NCBI GenBank assembly: GCA_963792855.1
Contig: CAWBXZ010000008.1
Coordinates: 13,932 to 77,931 of the forward strand
Direction: 5' to 3'
DNA: 64,000 nt
Origin: SG8-40 sp963792855
GTDB lineage: Bacteria > Pseudomonadota > Gammaproteobacteria > Burkholderiales > Eutrophovitaceae
Position 1 is the first letter of the stretch, and each line of letters opens with the position of its first letter. Of this stretch, positions 26,456-36,588 are shown in pieces. The notes beneath the pieces are model-generated. The model made no database searches and was not told the origin of the DNA. It was given only the letters and a program-made list of their open reading frames with translations. A program made the translations under genes and the position numbers.

Positions 26456-27886
26456 ATGTCGAGCGACGTCCTTTCCATGACAGCCGCTGAGCTGATCGGG
26501 CATTACCGGAACAAAACGCTGTCACCCGTGGACACCACGCGCGCGGCGCTCGATCGAATCTCAAGATTGAACCCCGTTTACAACGCGTTCGTCCTCGTCG
26601 ACGAGCAACGGGCGATGAATGATGCGCGCGCCTCGGAAGCGCGCTGGCAGCGCGGGGAACCCGCCGGCATTGTGGACGGCATACCAGCCACCGTGAAAGA
26701 CCTGATCGTCACCGAGGGCTGGCCGACGCGTCGTGGCTCGCTGACAATCGACCCGGACCAGCCATGGCCGGAAAACGGGCCGCCGGTGGCGAGAATGAAA
26801 GAGCAGGGCGCGGTGTTTCTCGGCAAGACCACAACACCGGAGTTTGGCTGGAAGGGTGTGACCGACAGCCCGCTAACGGGTGTGACAGTCAATCCATGGG
26901 ACACGCGGCTCACGCCCGGTGGCAGCAGCGGCGGGGCGGCGGTCGCGGCGGCAACGGGTATGGGAACGTTACACATTGCCACCGACGGTGGCGGGTCGAT
27001 CCGCATTCCCGCCGGATTTTGCGGCTTGTTTGGCTTCAAGCCGACATTCGGGATCGTGCCGGTGCACCCGCACTCGCCGGCACTGACCTTGTGGCATCAG
27101 GGACCGATCGCGCGCAACGTTGATGACGCATCGCTGGTGCTCGATGTCATTGCGCAGCCGGACAGGCGCGACTGGTACCAGGTTCCCGTTGGCAATCGGG
27201 ATTTCAGGACCAAAACATCCGGCGGCGTCAAAGGTTGGCGAATTGCGTACAGCAAGACGCTTGGTTATGCCAATGTTGATCCGGACGTAGCCGCTCTGGT
27301 CGATAAGGGCGCGCTTGCGTTCGCGGAACTGGGCGCGAACGTAGAGGAAATCGATCTCGCACTGGATGATCCGATTGCGATCATGCAACCGCTTTGGGCG
27401 GTGGCGCTGGCACTGGGGGTCGCTCCGATGACCGAACAACAGCGAAAACTGGTCGATCCGCCATTGCTCGAACTGGCGGCACCGGGTTTTGAGCTCAGTG
27501 CGCTGGAATACCGGCAACTCGAACGGCAGCGCGAGGCGTTCGCGCGACGCATGTGCAATCTTCACGATTCCTACGATCTGCTGCTAACGCCGCAACTCGC
27601 GGTTACGGCATTCGAGGCCGGTCACGAAGTGCCTCCGAATTCGGGGCGCACGCGTTGGTGGGAGTGGTCGCCATTCACCTATCCATTCAATCTGTCGCAG
27701 CAACCGGCCGCAACGTTGCCGTGTGGCTTCACCGCAGCGGGGTTGCCCGTGGCCATGCAACTGGTCGGCAACAAGTTCGAAGACGCCAAGGTGCTGCAGG
27801 CGTCACGCGTGTTTGAGGAGGCTCACCCGTTCGTGATGCCGAAGGTCGAGACATCAAGGACCACTGAGCTTTCGCTGGCTCCCTGA
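26456..27886 (+). CDS. Amidase (amidase signature family)
   Basis: 476 residues. The amidase signature is complete: catalytic Lys in ATVKDLIVTEG, the Gly/Ser loop TPGGSSGGAAVAAATGM and the second Ser in IATDGGGSIRIPAGFCGLFG, giving the Ser-cisSer-Lys triad. The C-terminal PFNLSQQPAATLPCGFT is also typical. It should hydrolyse an amide to acid and ammonia in the cytoplasm. The AGGAAGCGAGCG before the ATG is a fair ribosome-binding site. A functional link to the amide-type ABC importer at 8-13 kb is possible but unproven. Confidence 0.9.
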   Translation: MSSDVLSMTAAELIGHYRNKTLSPVDTTRAALDRISRLNPVYNAFVLVDEQRAMNDARASEARWQRGEPAGIVDGIPATVKDLIVTEGWPTRRGSLTIDPDQPWPENGPPVARMKEQGAVFLGKTTTPEFGWKGVTDSPLTGVTVNPWDTRLTPGGSSGGAAVAAATGMGTLHIATDGGGSIRIPAGFCGLFGFKPTFGIVPVHPHSPALTLWHQGPIARNVDDASLVLDVIAQPDRRDWYQVPVGNRDFRTKTSGGVKGWRIAYSKTLGYANVDPDVAALVDKGALAFAELGANVEEIDLALDDPIAIMQPLWAVALALGVAPMTEQQRKLVDPPLLELAAPGFELSALEYRQLERQREAFARRMCNLHDSYDLLLTPQLAVTAFEAGHEVPPNSGRTRWWEWSPFTYPFNLSQQPAATLPCGFTAAGLPVAMQLVGNKFEDAKVLQASRVFEEAHPFVMPKVETSRTTELSLAP

Positions 27887-27926
27887 TTCGAGGCGATCCA
27901 GGACGCGTTTAGCCGGGTCGTCCGGT

Positions 27927-29027
27927 GTGACGGATAATGCTGCTTTCGACTTCCGGCAGATTGGCATGAACCCCTCGACCCAGATCATTCTTTATGGAGA
28001 CAGCCTGAACCTGTCTCCGGCCGAAACCGCTGCGGAACTGGCGCGCCTGACCGCCGAACAGATGCCGGAGGCAGATACGTATGGTCTCGGCGGCGTGGTC
28101 GAAGAAGTCGAGACGTTTTTCGCCCGGCAACTCGGCAAGGAGCGCGCCCTGTTCATGCCGAGCGGAACGCTCGCGAATCATCTTGCCGTGAGGGCGTTGG
28201 CCGGTGAACGCCGGCGCGTCATCGTCCAGGATATCAGCCACATGTATAACGACACGGGTGATGCCTGCCAGACGCTGAGCGGCCTGACGCTGCTGCCGAT
28301 GGCGCCGGGCAAAGCCAGTTTCACCTGGCAGGAAGTCGAAGCCGTGCTGGACCGGACCGGGTCGGGCCGGGTGGCGGCATCGGTCGGCGCCATATCGATC
28401 GAATCACCCGTGCGCCGTTTTGCCGGCGAACTGTTCGACCGCGCGCAAATGCTGGATATCTGCCGCAAGGCCCGCGAGCGCGGCATCCGCACGCATCTGG
28501 ATGGCGCACGCCTGTATATCGCGTCGGCTTATACCGGCATTGCGCCTGACGAGTACGCGGCGCCATTCGATACGGTCTACGTGTCGTTGTGGAAGTATTT
28601 CAATTCCCTCAATGGCGCGATACTGGCGGGGCCAAAAGATGTCCTCGATGGCATGTTCCACACGCGCCGCATGTTCGGGGGCGCGTTGTTCAATGCCTGG
28701 CCGTTTGCCGTGCTGGCTCGTCACTATGCAAGCGGATACCTCGATCACATGAAAAACGCCATCGCCGTGTCCGAGCAGTTCATAAAGGAAATCGATGGCA
28801 CCGGCGTACGCGTCGAACGGGTTCGCAACGGAACGAATATTTTCAGGCTCATCGTTCCCGTCCAGCGTGCCGGGAAATTGCGCGAGCGTCTTGCACAACA
28901 GCAGGTAATGCTTCCCCAGCCCGCTCAGGAAGAAAGTGGCATGGTGTTCTGGCTTCAGGTGAATGAAACCTGGAATCGCACCACTGGCCCGCAGCTGACG
29001 CAGCAGTTCAACAGCGCGTTGCGCTGA
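27927..29027 (+). CDS. Threonine aldolase/beta-eliminating lyase family PLP enzyme
   Basis: 366 residues from a GTG start. Fold-type I PLP features are EADTYGLGGVVEEVETFFA, FMPSGTLANHLAVRAL, the cofactor-ring Asp in HLDGARLYIAS and the Schiff-base Lys in YVSLWKYFNSLNGAIL. These fit low-specificity L-threonine aldolases and related beta-eliminating lyases; the -SLWKYF- context departs somewhat from the usual SKG sequence, so the substrate may differ. It lies 40 bases after the amidase on the same strand, with the enoyl-CoA hydratase converging from the other side. Confidence 0.82.
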   Translation: MTDNAAFDFRQIGMNPSTQIILYGDSLNLSPAETAAELARLTAEQMPEADTYGLGGVVEEVETFFARQLGKERALFMPSGTLANHLAVRALAGERRRVIVQDISHMYNDTGDACQTLSGLTLLPMAPGKASFTWQEVEAVLDRTGSGRVAASVGAISIESPVRRFAGELFDRAQMLDICRKARERGIRTHLDGARLYIASAYTGIAPDEYAAPFDTVYVSLWKYFNSLNGAILAGPKDVLDGMFHTRRMFGGALFNAWPFAVLARHYASGYLDHMKNAIAVSEQFIKEIDGTGVRVERVRNGTNIFRLIVPVQRAGKLRERLAQQQVMLPQPAQEESGMVFWLQVNETWNRTTGPQLTQQFNSALR

Positions 29028-29114
29028 AACGCATTGACAGTTCCCGCAGGTTGTCGAGCAAACGGCCACGCGACGCCGCACCCGGGTCGCACAGTCGCTT
29101 CATCGGCACGACTG

Positions 29115-29912
29115 TCAGTCGTCGGTGAAGACCGGTTTTCGTTTTTCGATAAACGCCATCACCGCTTCCTTGTGCTGCGGTGTCTTGTGCGCGATGGCCT
29201 GAAAGCCCGCTGACATTTCGAGCAGTGTGTCGATTTTCGCGTGCTGGCCCTCGCGCAGCAGCCGCTTGGTCATGCGCAAGGTGGGGCCGGGATTTCTGGC
29301 AATGCGGGCGGCCAGTGCGCGCGCTTCATCCATCAGTTTGGCGTCCGGCACTACGCGCGAGACCAGCCCGCAGGAAAGTGCGTCACTGGCATCGATCGCG
29401 TCACCGGTGAAACTCATTTCCGCGGCTTTCGACAGGCCGACTGCGCGCGGCAACAGAAAGGCACCGCCATCCCCCGGCACGATGCCGACCCTGATGAAGC
29501 TCTCGGCAAACGACGCGCTCTCGGCGGCGATGCGGATATCGCACATGCAGGCGAGGTCACAGCCCGCGCCGATCGCCGGGCCGTTGACGGCCGCAATAGT
29601 CGGGACGTCGAGGTTGTACAGCGACAGGGTGATGCGCTGAATGCCCTGGCGGTACCAGTCGCGAATGGCTGCCGGTGCGATGTCGTCGTCGAAAAAACGC
29701 CGCATGTCCTTGACATTGCCACCGGAGGAAAACACCGGCCCGGCGCCGGTGACGATGACCGCCTTGACGCGGTTGTCCGCGGTAATGCGCGCGCAGGCAT
29801 CGACAAACTCCGGGGCCGCCGTGTTGCCGGTCAGCACGTTGCGGATGTCGGGCTGGTTCATGGTCAGCGTGACGACAGCACCATCCTGTTCATAGAGTAG
29901 AAACTCGCTCAT
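29115..29912 (-). CDS. Enoyl-CoA hydratase/isomerase (crotonase family)
   Basis: 265 residues. Crotonase features are FSSGGNVKDM in the oxyanion loop, NGPAIGAGCDLACMCDIRIAA with the second oxyanion glycine, and ESFIRVGIVPGDGGAFLLPR with the Glu/Asp acid-base region. It hydrates or isomerises an enoyl-CoA in a beta-oxidation-like route. It is the last gene of a minus-strand set after two acyl-CoA dehydrogenases and a CoA-transferase, spaced by 35 bases from the nearest. GGAG precedes the ATG. Confidence 0.9.
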   Translation of the reverse strand: MSEFLLYEQDGAVVTLTMNQPDIRNVLTGNTAAPEFVDACARITADNRVKAVIVTGAGPVFSSGGNVKDMRRFFDDDIAPAAIRDWYRQGIQRITLSLYNLDVPTIAAVNGPAIGAGCDLACMCDIRIAAESASFAESFIRVGIVPGDGGAFLLPRAVGLSKAAEMSFTGDAIDASDALSCGLVSRVVPDAKLMDEARALAARIARNPGPTLRMTKRLLREGQHAKIDTLLEMSAGFQAIAHKTPQHKEAVMAFIEKRKPVFTDD

Positions 29913-29947
29913 GAGGTGATCTCCGGAATGCGTGGGAAAGGGCGGGC

Positions 29948-30979
29948 TCAGCGCGGTGTTGTGCCCGCAAAAAAAGTCGGCAGCATGAACTCCAGCGTCG
30001 AGGGCGCTTCCGTGGACAGGACCGCATCGCCGACACGCCGGTTCCAGTAACCGGCGGAGCCGTAGTCAGTGCGCCATTCGATCAGTCGCCTGGTATAGAT
30101 TTGCAGATCGTATTCTTCGGTGATGCCCATGGCAGCATGCACGCCGTGGGCAATCGAGACTACGGTGCCCGCCGCTTCGCTGGCCCGGGCTTTCGCCACT
30201 GCGGCCGCGAGACTATTCGTTGTGCCGCCTGCCGAGGCCTGGCAGCCAAGCTCGGCGCCCACCCGCGACGCGGTCGCCAGTTCGGCGAGTACGCTCAGTT
30301 GCTGCTGGATCGCCTGGAACTTGCCGATCGGCCGGCCGAACTGGGAGCGCTCGCCGGCGTATTTCACCGTGATGTTCAATACCGTGTCCATCGCGCCCGC
30401 CATCTGCGCCGCGGTGATGGCGGCGGCCACTTCCAGCCATGGGAAAGCGGCTTCGATCACGATGCCTGATTCGGGCTGGTCCCAGGAAAAGTGCGCTTGC
30501 AGGCTGCCGTGTACGCCGGTTGCGGTACGCGTACCTGCCGCTGCGGGCAGCAACAGGTCTTTGGCCTTCGGGGATGCGCTGCCGTGTGGCACGACCACCG
30601 AGTGTGCGAATGATCCAAAGGGAACGTTGCGGCATTCAATGCGTTCGTTCGTGTGTACGGCCGGCAGGGGAGAAATGACGATCGGCCCATCGGGAATGTC
30701 GAGCCCGTTTTTCGCGAGCACGCCTCGCGCGACCATGGTCTGCGCGAGCGGCAGAGGCAGCGCATGGCGTCCGCACAGAAAAAACAGCCCGAAGGCATCG
30801 CTCAGGTTCAGTCCGGCGCCGCCGGCATCTTCGGCGACCATGGCGTCGGCGAAACCGGATTCCGCAATTTGCTGCCACAGCGGTTTCACTGAACCGCCGG
30901 ATTCGATGTCGCGAATGACCTGCGGCGTCGAGATGTCGGTGAGCAATCGGTCGAAAGAGTCGTACAGTACGGGATCCAT
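29948..30979 (-). CDS. Acyl-CoA dehydrogenase, short paired subunit
   Basis: 343 residues of the acyl-CoA dehydrogenase fold, shorter than canonical. The N-terminal helical part (SGFADAMVAEDAGGAGLNL) and C-terminal FAD-binding helix (YAGERSQFGRPIGKFQAIQQ) are clear. ITEEYDLQIYTRRLIEWR near the C-terminus is typical of the small subunit in paired ACADs such as the PimD-like and steroid-type FadE pairs. It probably forms a heteromer with the 383-residue dehydrogenase encoded 10 bases upstream. Confidence 0.86.
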   Translation of the reverse strand: MDPVLYDSFDRLLTDISTPQVIRDIESGGSVKPLWQQIAESGFADAMVAEDAGGAGLNLSDAFGLFFLCGRHALPLPLAQTMVARGVLAKNGLDIPDGPIVISPLPAVHTNERIECRNVPFGSFAHSVVVPHGSASPKAKDLLLPAAAGTRTATGVHGSLQAHFSWDQPESGIVIEAAFPWLEVAAAITAAQMAGAMDTVLNITVKYAGERSQFGRPIGKFQAIQQQLSVLAELATASRVGAELGCQASAGGTTNSLAAAVAKARASEAAGTVVSIAHGVHAAMGITEEYDLQIYTRRLIEWRTDYGSAGYWNRRVGDAVLSTEAPSTLEFMLPTFFAGTTPR

Positions 30980-30989
30980 AAGGCAGGCC

Positions 30990-32141
30990 TTAACGTAGAC
31001 CGAGTCCGCGGGCGATCATGCCGCGCAGGATTTCACGCGTGCCGCCGCGCAGCGAGTAGGTCGGGCAGATTTGCGTGACGTAGGAGAGGGCGCGCAACAG
31101 TCCGTCGGGGACATTGTGTCCGGGGTGTCGGCCCAGTTCTTCGGAAATGGCGAACGGGATGAATTGTTCGAGTTCGGTCCCGAGGTCCTTGACCAGTGCC
31201 GCTTCGAGCACCGGGCTGTTGCCACGGGCGAGTTGTTCGGTCACGGCAACGGACATCGCACGCAGCACGGCAAGGTGGGTCACGATGCGGCCGGCCAGTT
31301 CGCGCGCCCACGCGTCGGCCGAGTGGTGTTCGCGCAGGTAGGCTAGCCACACGTCGAACAAGGCGATGGCCGAGTAAAAACGCTCCGGACCGCTGCGCTC
31401 GAACGCGAGTTCGGCGGTCACCTGATCCCAGCCGCTGCCTTCCGACCCGACGAGCGCGTCTTCCCCGAGTTCGACGTCTTCGAAGAACACTTCGTTGAAA
31501 TGCGCGTCGCCGGTGAGGTCGCGGATCTGGCGAACCGTGACACCGGGTGCCGACAGGTCGACGATCATTTGCGACAGGCCCTTGTGCCGGTCCTCGCTGC
31601 TTCCCGATGTACGCACCAGCGCGATCATGTAATGCGACCGGTGCGCGTTGGTGGTCCAGATCTTCTGGCCGTTCAGTTTCCAGCCGTTGGCGGTCTTTGT
31701 AGCACGGGTTCGCACGCTCGCCAGATCGGAGCCGGACTGCGGCTCGCTCATGCCGATGCAGAAAAACGCTTCGGCGCGGCAAATGCGCGGCAGGTAGAAG
31801 TCTTTCTGCGCCGGCGTGCCGAACTTCAGAATCAGCGGCCCGCTCTGGCGGTCGGCGATCCAGTGCGCGGCAACCGGCGTGCTGTTGCCGAGCAGTTCTT
31901 CGATCAGCACGAAGCGCGAGAAGGCATCCAGTCCGGCGCCGCCGTATTCCTTCGGCAGCGTGACGCCGACCCAGCCCCGCTGCGCCAGTGCGCGGCTGAA
32001 ATCCGCATCGAAGCCCATCCACGAACGCGCACGCTGTTCCAGCGGGACCTTGCTGGTGTAATCGCGGACGAACGCGCGAACCGCCGGGCGCAGCGCTTCG
32101 GCGTGGGCCGGAATGGAAGTCAGTGACAGGGGTTCGATCAC
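30990..32141 (-). CDS. Acyl-CoA dehydrogenase, large paired subunit
   Basis: 383 residues from a GTG start. ACAD motifs are CIGMSEPQSGSDLASVRT (substrate/FAD contact), NGQKIWTTNAHRSHYMIALV and the C-terminal RGGTREILRGMIARGLGL. It resembles the large chains of heteromeric dehydrogenases (PimC-like) that oxidise branched, dicarboxylic or alicyclic acyl-CoAs. It lies between the class III CoA-transferase and the small dehydrogenase subunit, and the cluster together reads as activation, dehydrogenation and hydration of one acid. Confidence 0.9.
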   Translation of the reverse strand: MIEPLSLTSIPAHAEALRPAVRAFVRDYTSKVPLEQRARSWMGFDADFSRALAQRGWVGVTLPKEYGGAGLDAFSRFVLIEELLGNSTPVAAHWIADRQSGPLILKFGTPAQKDFYLPRICRAEAFFCIGMSEPQSGSDLASVRTRATKTANGWKLNGQKIWTTNAHRSHYMIALVRTSGSSEDRHKGLSQMIVDLSAPGVTVRQIRDLTGDAHFNEVFFEDVELGEDALVGSEGSGWDQVTAELAFERSGPERFYSAIALFDVWLAYLREHHSADAWARELAGRIVTHLAVLRAMSVAVTEQLARGNSPVLEAALVKDLGTELEQFIPFAISEELGRHPGHNVPDGLLRALSYVTQICPTYSLRGGTREILRGMIARGLGLR

Positions 32142-32192
32142 GGCAGATTCCTGTGAGTGCGCAACAAATTCAAAAGTCGCGTCAGCGACATC

Positions 32193-33432
32193 CTAGATAA
32201 TACCGTCGCGCCGCAATGCGTTCTGCGCTGCCGCGTCGATGCCCAGAAGCCGGTCGAGCACTTCTGCGGTGTGTTCACCCAGCGCCGGCGGCGGGCGTTT
32301 GTATTGCACGGGCGTTTCGGAAAGGCGGATCGGGTTGCCAACCAGTGGCATGGTCGCCGTACTTCGGATGCTGCATCGAGATCTGCATGTTGCGGGCGAC
32401 CACCTGCCTGTCCTTGAACACGTGCTCGAGGTCATTGATCGGCCCGCAAGGCACACCGACCGTCTCGAGCAATGCGACCCACTCGTCGGTGGTGCGCGTT
32501 CGCGTGATGTCGTTCATTGCGGAAATCAGCGTCTTGCGGTTGCTGACGCGCTGGGCATTGGTCGCGTACTGCGGGTCGCTGGCCCATTCCGGTTTGCCCA
32601 TGGCTTTCGCCAGCCGCGCGAACTGCCCGTCGTTGCCGGTAGCGATGATCACGTAGCCATCGCTGGTTTGAAAATCCTGGTACGGCACCACATTCGGATG
32701 CGCGTTTCCCATCCGCTTCGGGACCTTTCCGGTGTGCAGGTAATTGAGTGCCTGATTCGACAGCACGCCCACCTGCACATCGAGCAAGGCCATGTCGATG
32801 TATTGCCCGACGCCGGTTTCGGCGCGGTGCGTCAGCGCCGCAAGGATTGCGGTGGACGTGTACATGCCGGTCATGATGTCAGTCAGCGCCACGCCGACCT
32901 TCATCGGGCCGCCGCCGGGCTCGTCGTCGGGCCGGCCGGTGAAGCTCATCAGCCCGCCCAGGCCCTGAATCAGGAAGTCGTAGCCGGCGCGCGGCGCGTA
33001 AGGCCCGGTCTGCCCGAATCCGGTAATCGAGCAGTAAATCAGCCCCGGGTTGAGCGGCTTGAGGGACTCGTAGTCGAGACCGTATTTTTTCAGCCCGCCG
33101 ACCTTGAAGTTCTCGATCACGACATCCGACTTCGCGGCGAGATCACGCACGATCTTCTGTCCTTCGGGCCGCGTGAAATCGATGGTGACGGACGCCTTGT
33201 TGCGATTTGCGCTCAGGCAATAGGTCGAATCCGTGGTGTCGTTGCCGTCGGCGTCCTTGACGTAGGGCGGGCCCCAGCCCCGCGTGTCGTCACCGACGCC
33301 GGGGCGTTCCACCTTGATGATTTCCGCGCCGAGGTCGCCGAGCATCTGTGCCGCCCACGGTCCGGCGAGTATCCTCGACAGGTCGAGCACGCGGATGTGG
33401 GACAGTGCACCCGGTAGGGTTCGGTTGGTCAT
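32193..33432 (-). pseudogene. Class III CoA-transferase (CaiB/BaiF family), frameshifted near the 3' end
   Basis: Residues 1-355 are a clear family III CoA-transferase: RVLDLSRILAGPWAAQMLGD, the catalytic Asp region QYIDMALLDVQVGVL and GYDFLIQGLGGLM. The C-terminus (MPLVGNPIRLSETPVQYKRP and AEVLDRLLGIDAAAQNALR) is in the neighbouring frame. Deleting one base of the GG at 32352-32353 joins HPKYGD to MPLVGNP and gives about 412 residues, the normal length. It activates an organic acid by CoA transfer and heads the minus-strand acyl-CoA cluster. The break is probably a sequence error. Confidence 0.82.
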
Positions 33433-33735
33433 GGGTCTAGTCGTTCCTGCGTTGAAGCACGCGAGCGGTCTCGCGTCGATTGGCGTTGTCCGAGCATCGC
33501 CCGGACCGGGAAATCCTGCGAACGGGTTCTTGTTGGTCAGTCATGAGTTTTTCGCAGGAGCGAACGTGCGTCCGTGGTGATAGGCTTTCATAAACCGTGA
33601 CGCGCATTCGGGACAGCGTCAGCACGGCAAAGGCAAATTCTTGCACAGTTCGCAGACGTGCGTACGCAAGGCGGGGTATCAAGTGAGCGGCGGCGCCGTT
33701 GGAAGCCAGTCGGCGCCAGGAGAGGAGAACACAGG

Positions 33736-34660
33736 ATGAAGAAAAACAAGGTCAGCTTTATTGGCCTCGGCGCCATGGGGCAGCCGATGGCATCGAACAT
33801 CGTTCGCAAGGGAACGGCGCTCACTGTATATGACATCGATGCGGCGAGAATGGAACCGGTGGTTGCGCTCGGGGCAACCGGGGCCAAAACGGTTGCCGAA
33901 GCAGTTGCCGGTGCCGACATCGTCATCACCATGCTGCCGGCAACACAGCACGTTGAAGCGGTGGTGACGGGTGCAAACGGCGTGCTGGAGAATGTCGGGA
34001 AAGGCAGTCTTTTGCTCGACATGAGCACCATCGCGCCCACCGGTACCGACCGGATCGCGAAGGCGTGTGCTGCCAAGGGTATTGCCTTCGTCGATGCCCC
34101 GGTCGGACGGCTTGCGTATCACGCGCAGCGCGGTGAATCGCTGTTCATGGTCGGCTGCGATGACGATGCGAGTTTCGAGCGGGTCAGGCCGCTGCTCGAA
34201 GCGATGGGAACGACCATTCATCGTTGCGGCGGTATCGGCGCGGGCATCCGCACCAAGGTCGTCAACAACTTCATGATCATCAGCATCGTGCAGATCACCG
34301 CCGAAGGGCTGGCGCTGGCAGCGAAAATGGGTGTCGATATCGACATCGCTGAAAGAGGTCAACGCCGGTACCAGCGGCACCAACGGCCAGTTCCAGTTCA
34401 ATTTTGCGAACAAGGTGCTGCAAGGCGACACCGAACCGGGTTTCGCGATCGATCTTGCCTACAAGGATATTGGCCTGGCGCTGGAGTCGGCTTCGGAGTT
34501 TCGTCTCGGCTTGCCGGTGGGCGCCAGCGTGCACGCGGTCTATGGCGCGGCGCGTGCCACTGACTATGCGAACAAGGATTTCTCGGCGCTGCTCGAGTAT
34601 GCCTGCGAACTCAATGGCGTCGCGACACCGCGTTTGGCGCCGGGCGATAAAAAGGGCTAA
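33736..34660 (+). pseudogene. 3-hydroxyisobutyrate dehydrogenase family NAD(P)-dependent oxidoreductase, frameshifted
   Basis: It begins at the ATG at 33736 (GAGGAG upstream) with KVSFIGLGAMGQPMASNI, the Rossmann glycine motif. VDAPVGRLAYHAQRGESLF is the substrate loop, and the catalytic Lys lies in RTKVVNNFMIISI. After about residue 207 the frame changes near 34345-34360, and the C-terminal domain continues as LKEVNAGTSGTNGQFQFNFA to LAPGDKKG. Restoring one base gives about 308 residues, as expected. The family oxidises 3-hydroxyisobutyrate, tartronate semialdehyde-type or sulfolactaldehyde substrates. It is divergent from the CoA-transferase. Confidence 0.8.
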
Positions 34661-34665
34661 AGGGA

Positions 34666-35644
34666 ATGCGAGCGGTCTGGTACGAACGCGGCGGCCCGGC
34701 CGCCGAGGTCATGCAGTACGGCACGATGGATGCGCCCGAACCCGGCGAAGGCGAGGTTCGGGTGAAGGTGGCCTGGTCGGCCGCGAATCCGCACGATATC
34801 AAGAAGCGTGTTGATGGCAGCGAAACAAAGACGTCAGGCCGAATCGTTCCGCACTCCGATGGCAGTGGCGAGATCGATCGTGTCGGCAAGGGCGTGCCGG
34901 AGCAGCGCATCGGTGAACAGGTGTGGCTGTTCGGTGCGCAGGTCGGGCAGGTCGGCGGAACGTGTGCGGAGTACTGTGTGGTGCCGGCCTGGAAAGCGGT
35001 TGCACTGACAAATGGCGTTACGGTCAAACAAGGGGCCTGCCTCGGCATTCCCGCCGTGACGGCAGCGGTGGCATTGAATGCCGCCGGATCAGTCGCAGAC
35101 AAACGGGTGTTGGTGGCTGGCGGTGCCGGACGGGTCGGCGCGTATGCCGTGCAGTTCGCAAGGCTTTGCGGTGCGCAGGTCACCGCCACTGCGTCGGCGA
35201 AAGACTGCGCGGCAGTCGAACAACTGGGCGCTGCGCGGTGTTTCGACTATTCCGATCCGGAATTGCTTGCGCAACTGCGTGAGGATACGAACAGGCAGGG
35301 TTACGACCTGATCGTCGAGCCCCGCTTCGGCAGCAACATCGAACTGGATGCGCGCGCTGTGTCGCGTAACGGCGTGATCGCAGGATACGGGTTCGACGAC
35401 AACCCTTCACCCGCCGTACCGGCGCGGCAACTCTTGATGCGCAATGCCATCTGCCGTTTCATCGGCATCTTCGGGCTCAGCCAGCAGGAGCAGGAGGCCG
35501 CAATCCGGCAGGTCAGCGATATTGCTGGCGCAGGGTAACGTGGAGCACCGGGTGGGAATGGAGGCGGCGCTTGCCGACGCGGCGAGTGCGCACCAAAGGA
35601 TAGAATCCGGTCGCTGTTCGGGCGTTGCGCTCATCTCGATCTGA
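34666..35644 (+). pseudogene. Zinc-independent quinone oxidoreductase (MDR family), frameshifted near the 3' end
   Basis: The N-terminal GroES-like part (MRAVWYERGGPAAEVMQYG) and NADPH-binding Rossmann motif VLVAGGAGRVGAYAVQFA identify an NADPH:quinone reductase-type MDR enzyme. At about 35519-35525 the frame is lost; the remaining AILLAQGNVEHRVGMEAALA and SGRCSGVALISI lie in the next frame and end at 35644, giving about 326 residues when joined. It follows the 3-hydroxyisobutyrate dehydrogenase-like gene by 5 bases, so they form an operon. Confidence 0.8.
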
Positions 35645-36138
35645 GGCGAAATCGGGCTTCCTCGGTGCAGGAAAAAACGAATCCGGACGTCGGGTTGAGG
35701 CAATCCCGACCCTCCAATTGTCCGCCGGGTGTACGCAGCGGATACACCAAAACCCAGACCGCGCAACCAGTTCGGTGCACCGAAAACACGGGATATCCCG
35801 GATGCGGGTTGCCCCGTGACTGAACGCAATGAAGATCTCTGAGTTGAACCTGAAAGCCTTGTCTTTGGCCGGTCGGCAGAAGGACGGGTTCGTCATTCGG
35901 GGGTACGCGCAATTCTCGGATTCAAACATCCTTTCCTGTCCGGCCGGCGCTGGCGCCAATTACTTTGTGATTCTTTTCGCTACGCTGCGTCCGGAAGCCT
36001 TCAGACTACGTACAACCAACTGGAGCGGTTGCCTTTGAGCGCGGCTCCTGGGAGGCAATGTGGAGCGGAGTAAAGTTTTGGCTTTACCCTGACGACCACC
36101 GTGCCGGGGCGAAACGTAAACTACTGAAGAGGTAAGGT
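35645..36138. other. Intergenic region upstream of bufA2
   Basis: 494 bases with no recognisable gene. A 69-codon frame at 35829-36038 has no family resemblance and no good ribosome-binding site. GC content and base texture drop relative to the flanking catabolic genes, marking the transition into the accessory region. The promoter of bufA2 should lie at its right end. Confidence 0.5.
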
Positions 36139-36414
36139 ATGGACAGCGAAAAGAGAACGACCATGAAGAAAGTTACGGGGGCGGCCCTGGCTGTCGCCGC
36201 CGCTGGAATGTTCCTTGGCGGGGCGGCAAGCACCGTAAGTGCCGCCGAAACAGCCAAGATTCACTGCGTGGGTTTGAACGCGTGCAAGGGCACGTCTGAT
36301 TGCAAGACGGCGAGCAATGCATGCAAGGGAAAGAACGAATGCAAAGGCCAGGGGTTCACGGCCATGACCGCAGAGGAATGCAAGGCAAAAGGCGGCAAGA
36401 TAGAAAAAAGCTGA
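36139..36414 (+). CDS. bufA2: BufA2-type periplasmic bufferin metallophore (Cys-rich)
   Basis: 91 residues. A signal peptide (KKVTGAALAVAAAGMFLGG...VSA) precedes a mature Cys/Lys/Gly-rich peptide with six Cys spaced as in the BufA2 family: HCVGLNACKG, DCKTASNACKGKNECKG and EECKAKGG. Bufferins are post-translationally modified peptides that sequester copper or other metals in the periplasm, normally with bufB and bufC maturation genes. Neither partner is next to it, so this copy is an orphan or is matured in trans. The ATG at 36139 has GAGG/AAGG upstream; an internal ATG at 36163 is an alternative. Confidence 0.8.
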   Translation: MDSEKRTTMKKVTGAALAVAAAGMFLGGAASTVSAAETAKIHCVGLNACKGTSDCKTASNACKGKNECKGQGFTAMTAEECKAKGGKIEKS

Positions 36415-36588
36415 GGCGGCAGGATTCAGCGGGCACCGTTTCAAGGAGGAACGGGGCGCCTGCCAGGACTTTGACTCGAAGTTAACAGGGTGGTTTAGGG
36501 CGATCGCAATCCATCGCGCACGGATGGCACAGTAGCGGGAAATTTCCTGGGCGCACTACCTCGCAAACTCACCCACAGCACCAAATGG

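Noticed and set aside
32239..33417. 392-codon plus-strand ORF
   Set aside because: Antisense of the CoA-transferase; no recognisable fold or start signal.
35829..36038. 69-codon plus-strand ORF
   Set aside because: No family resemblance and weak start context.
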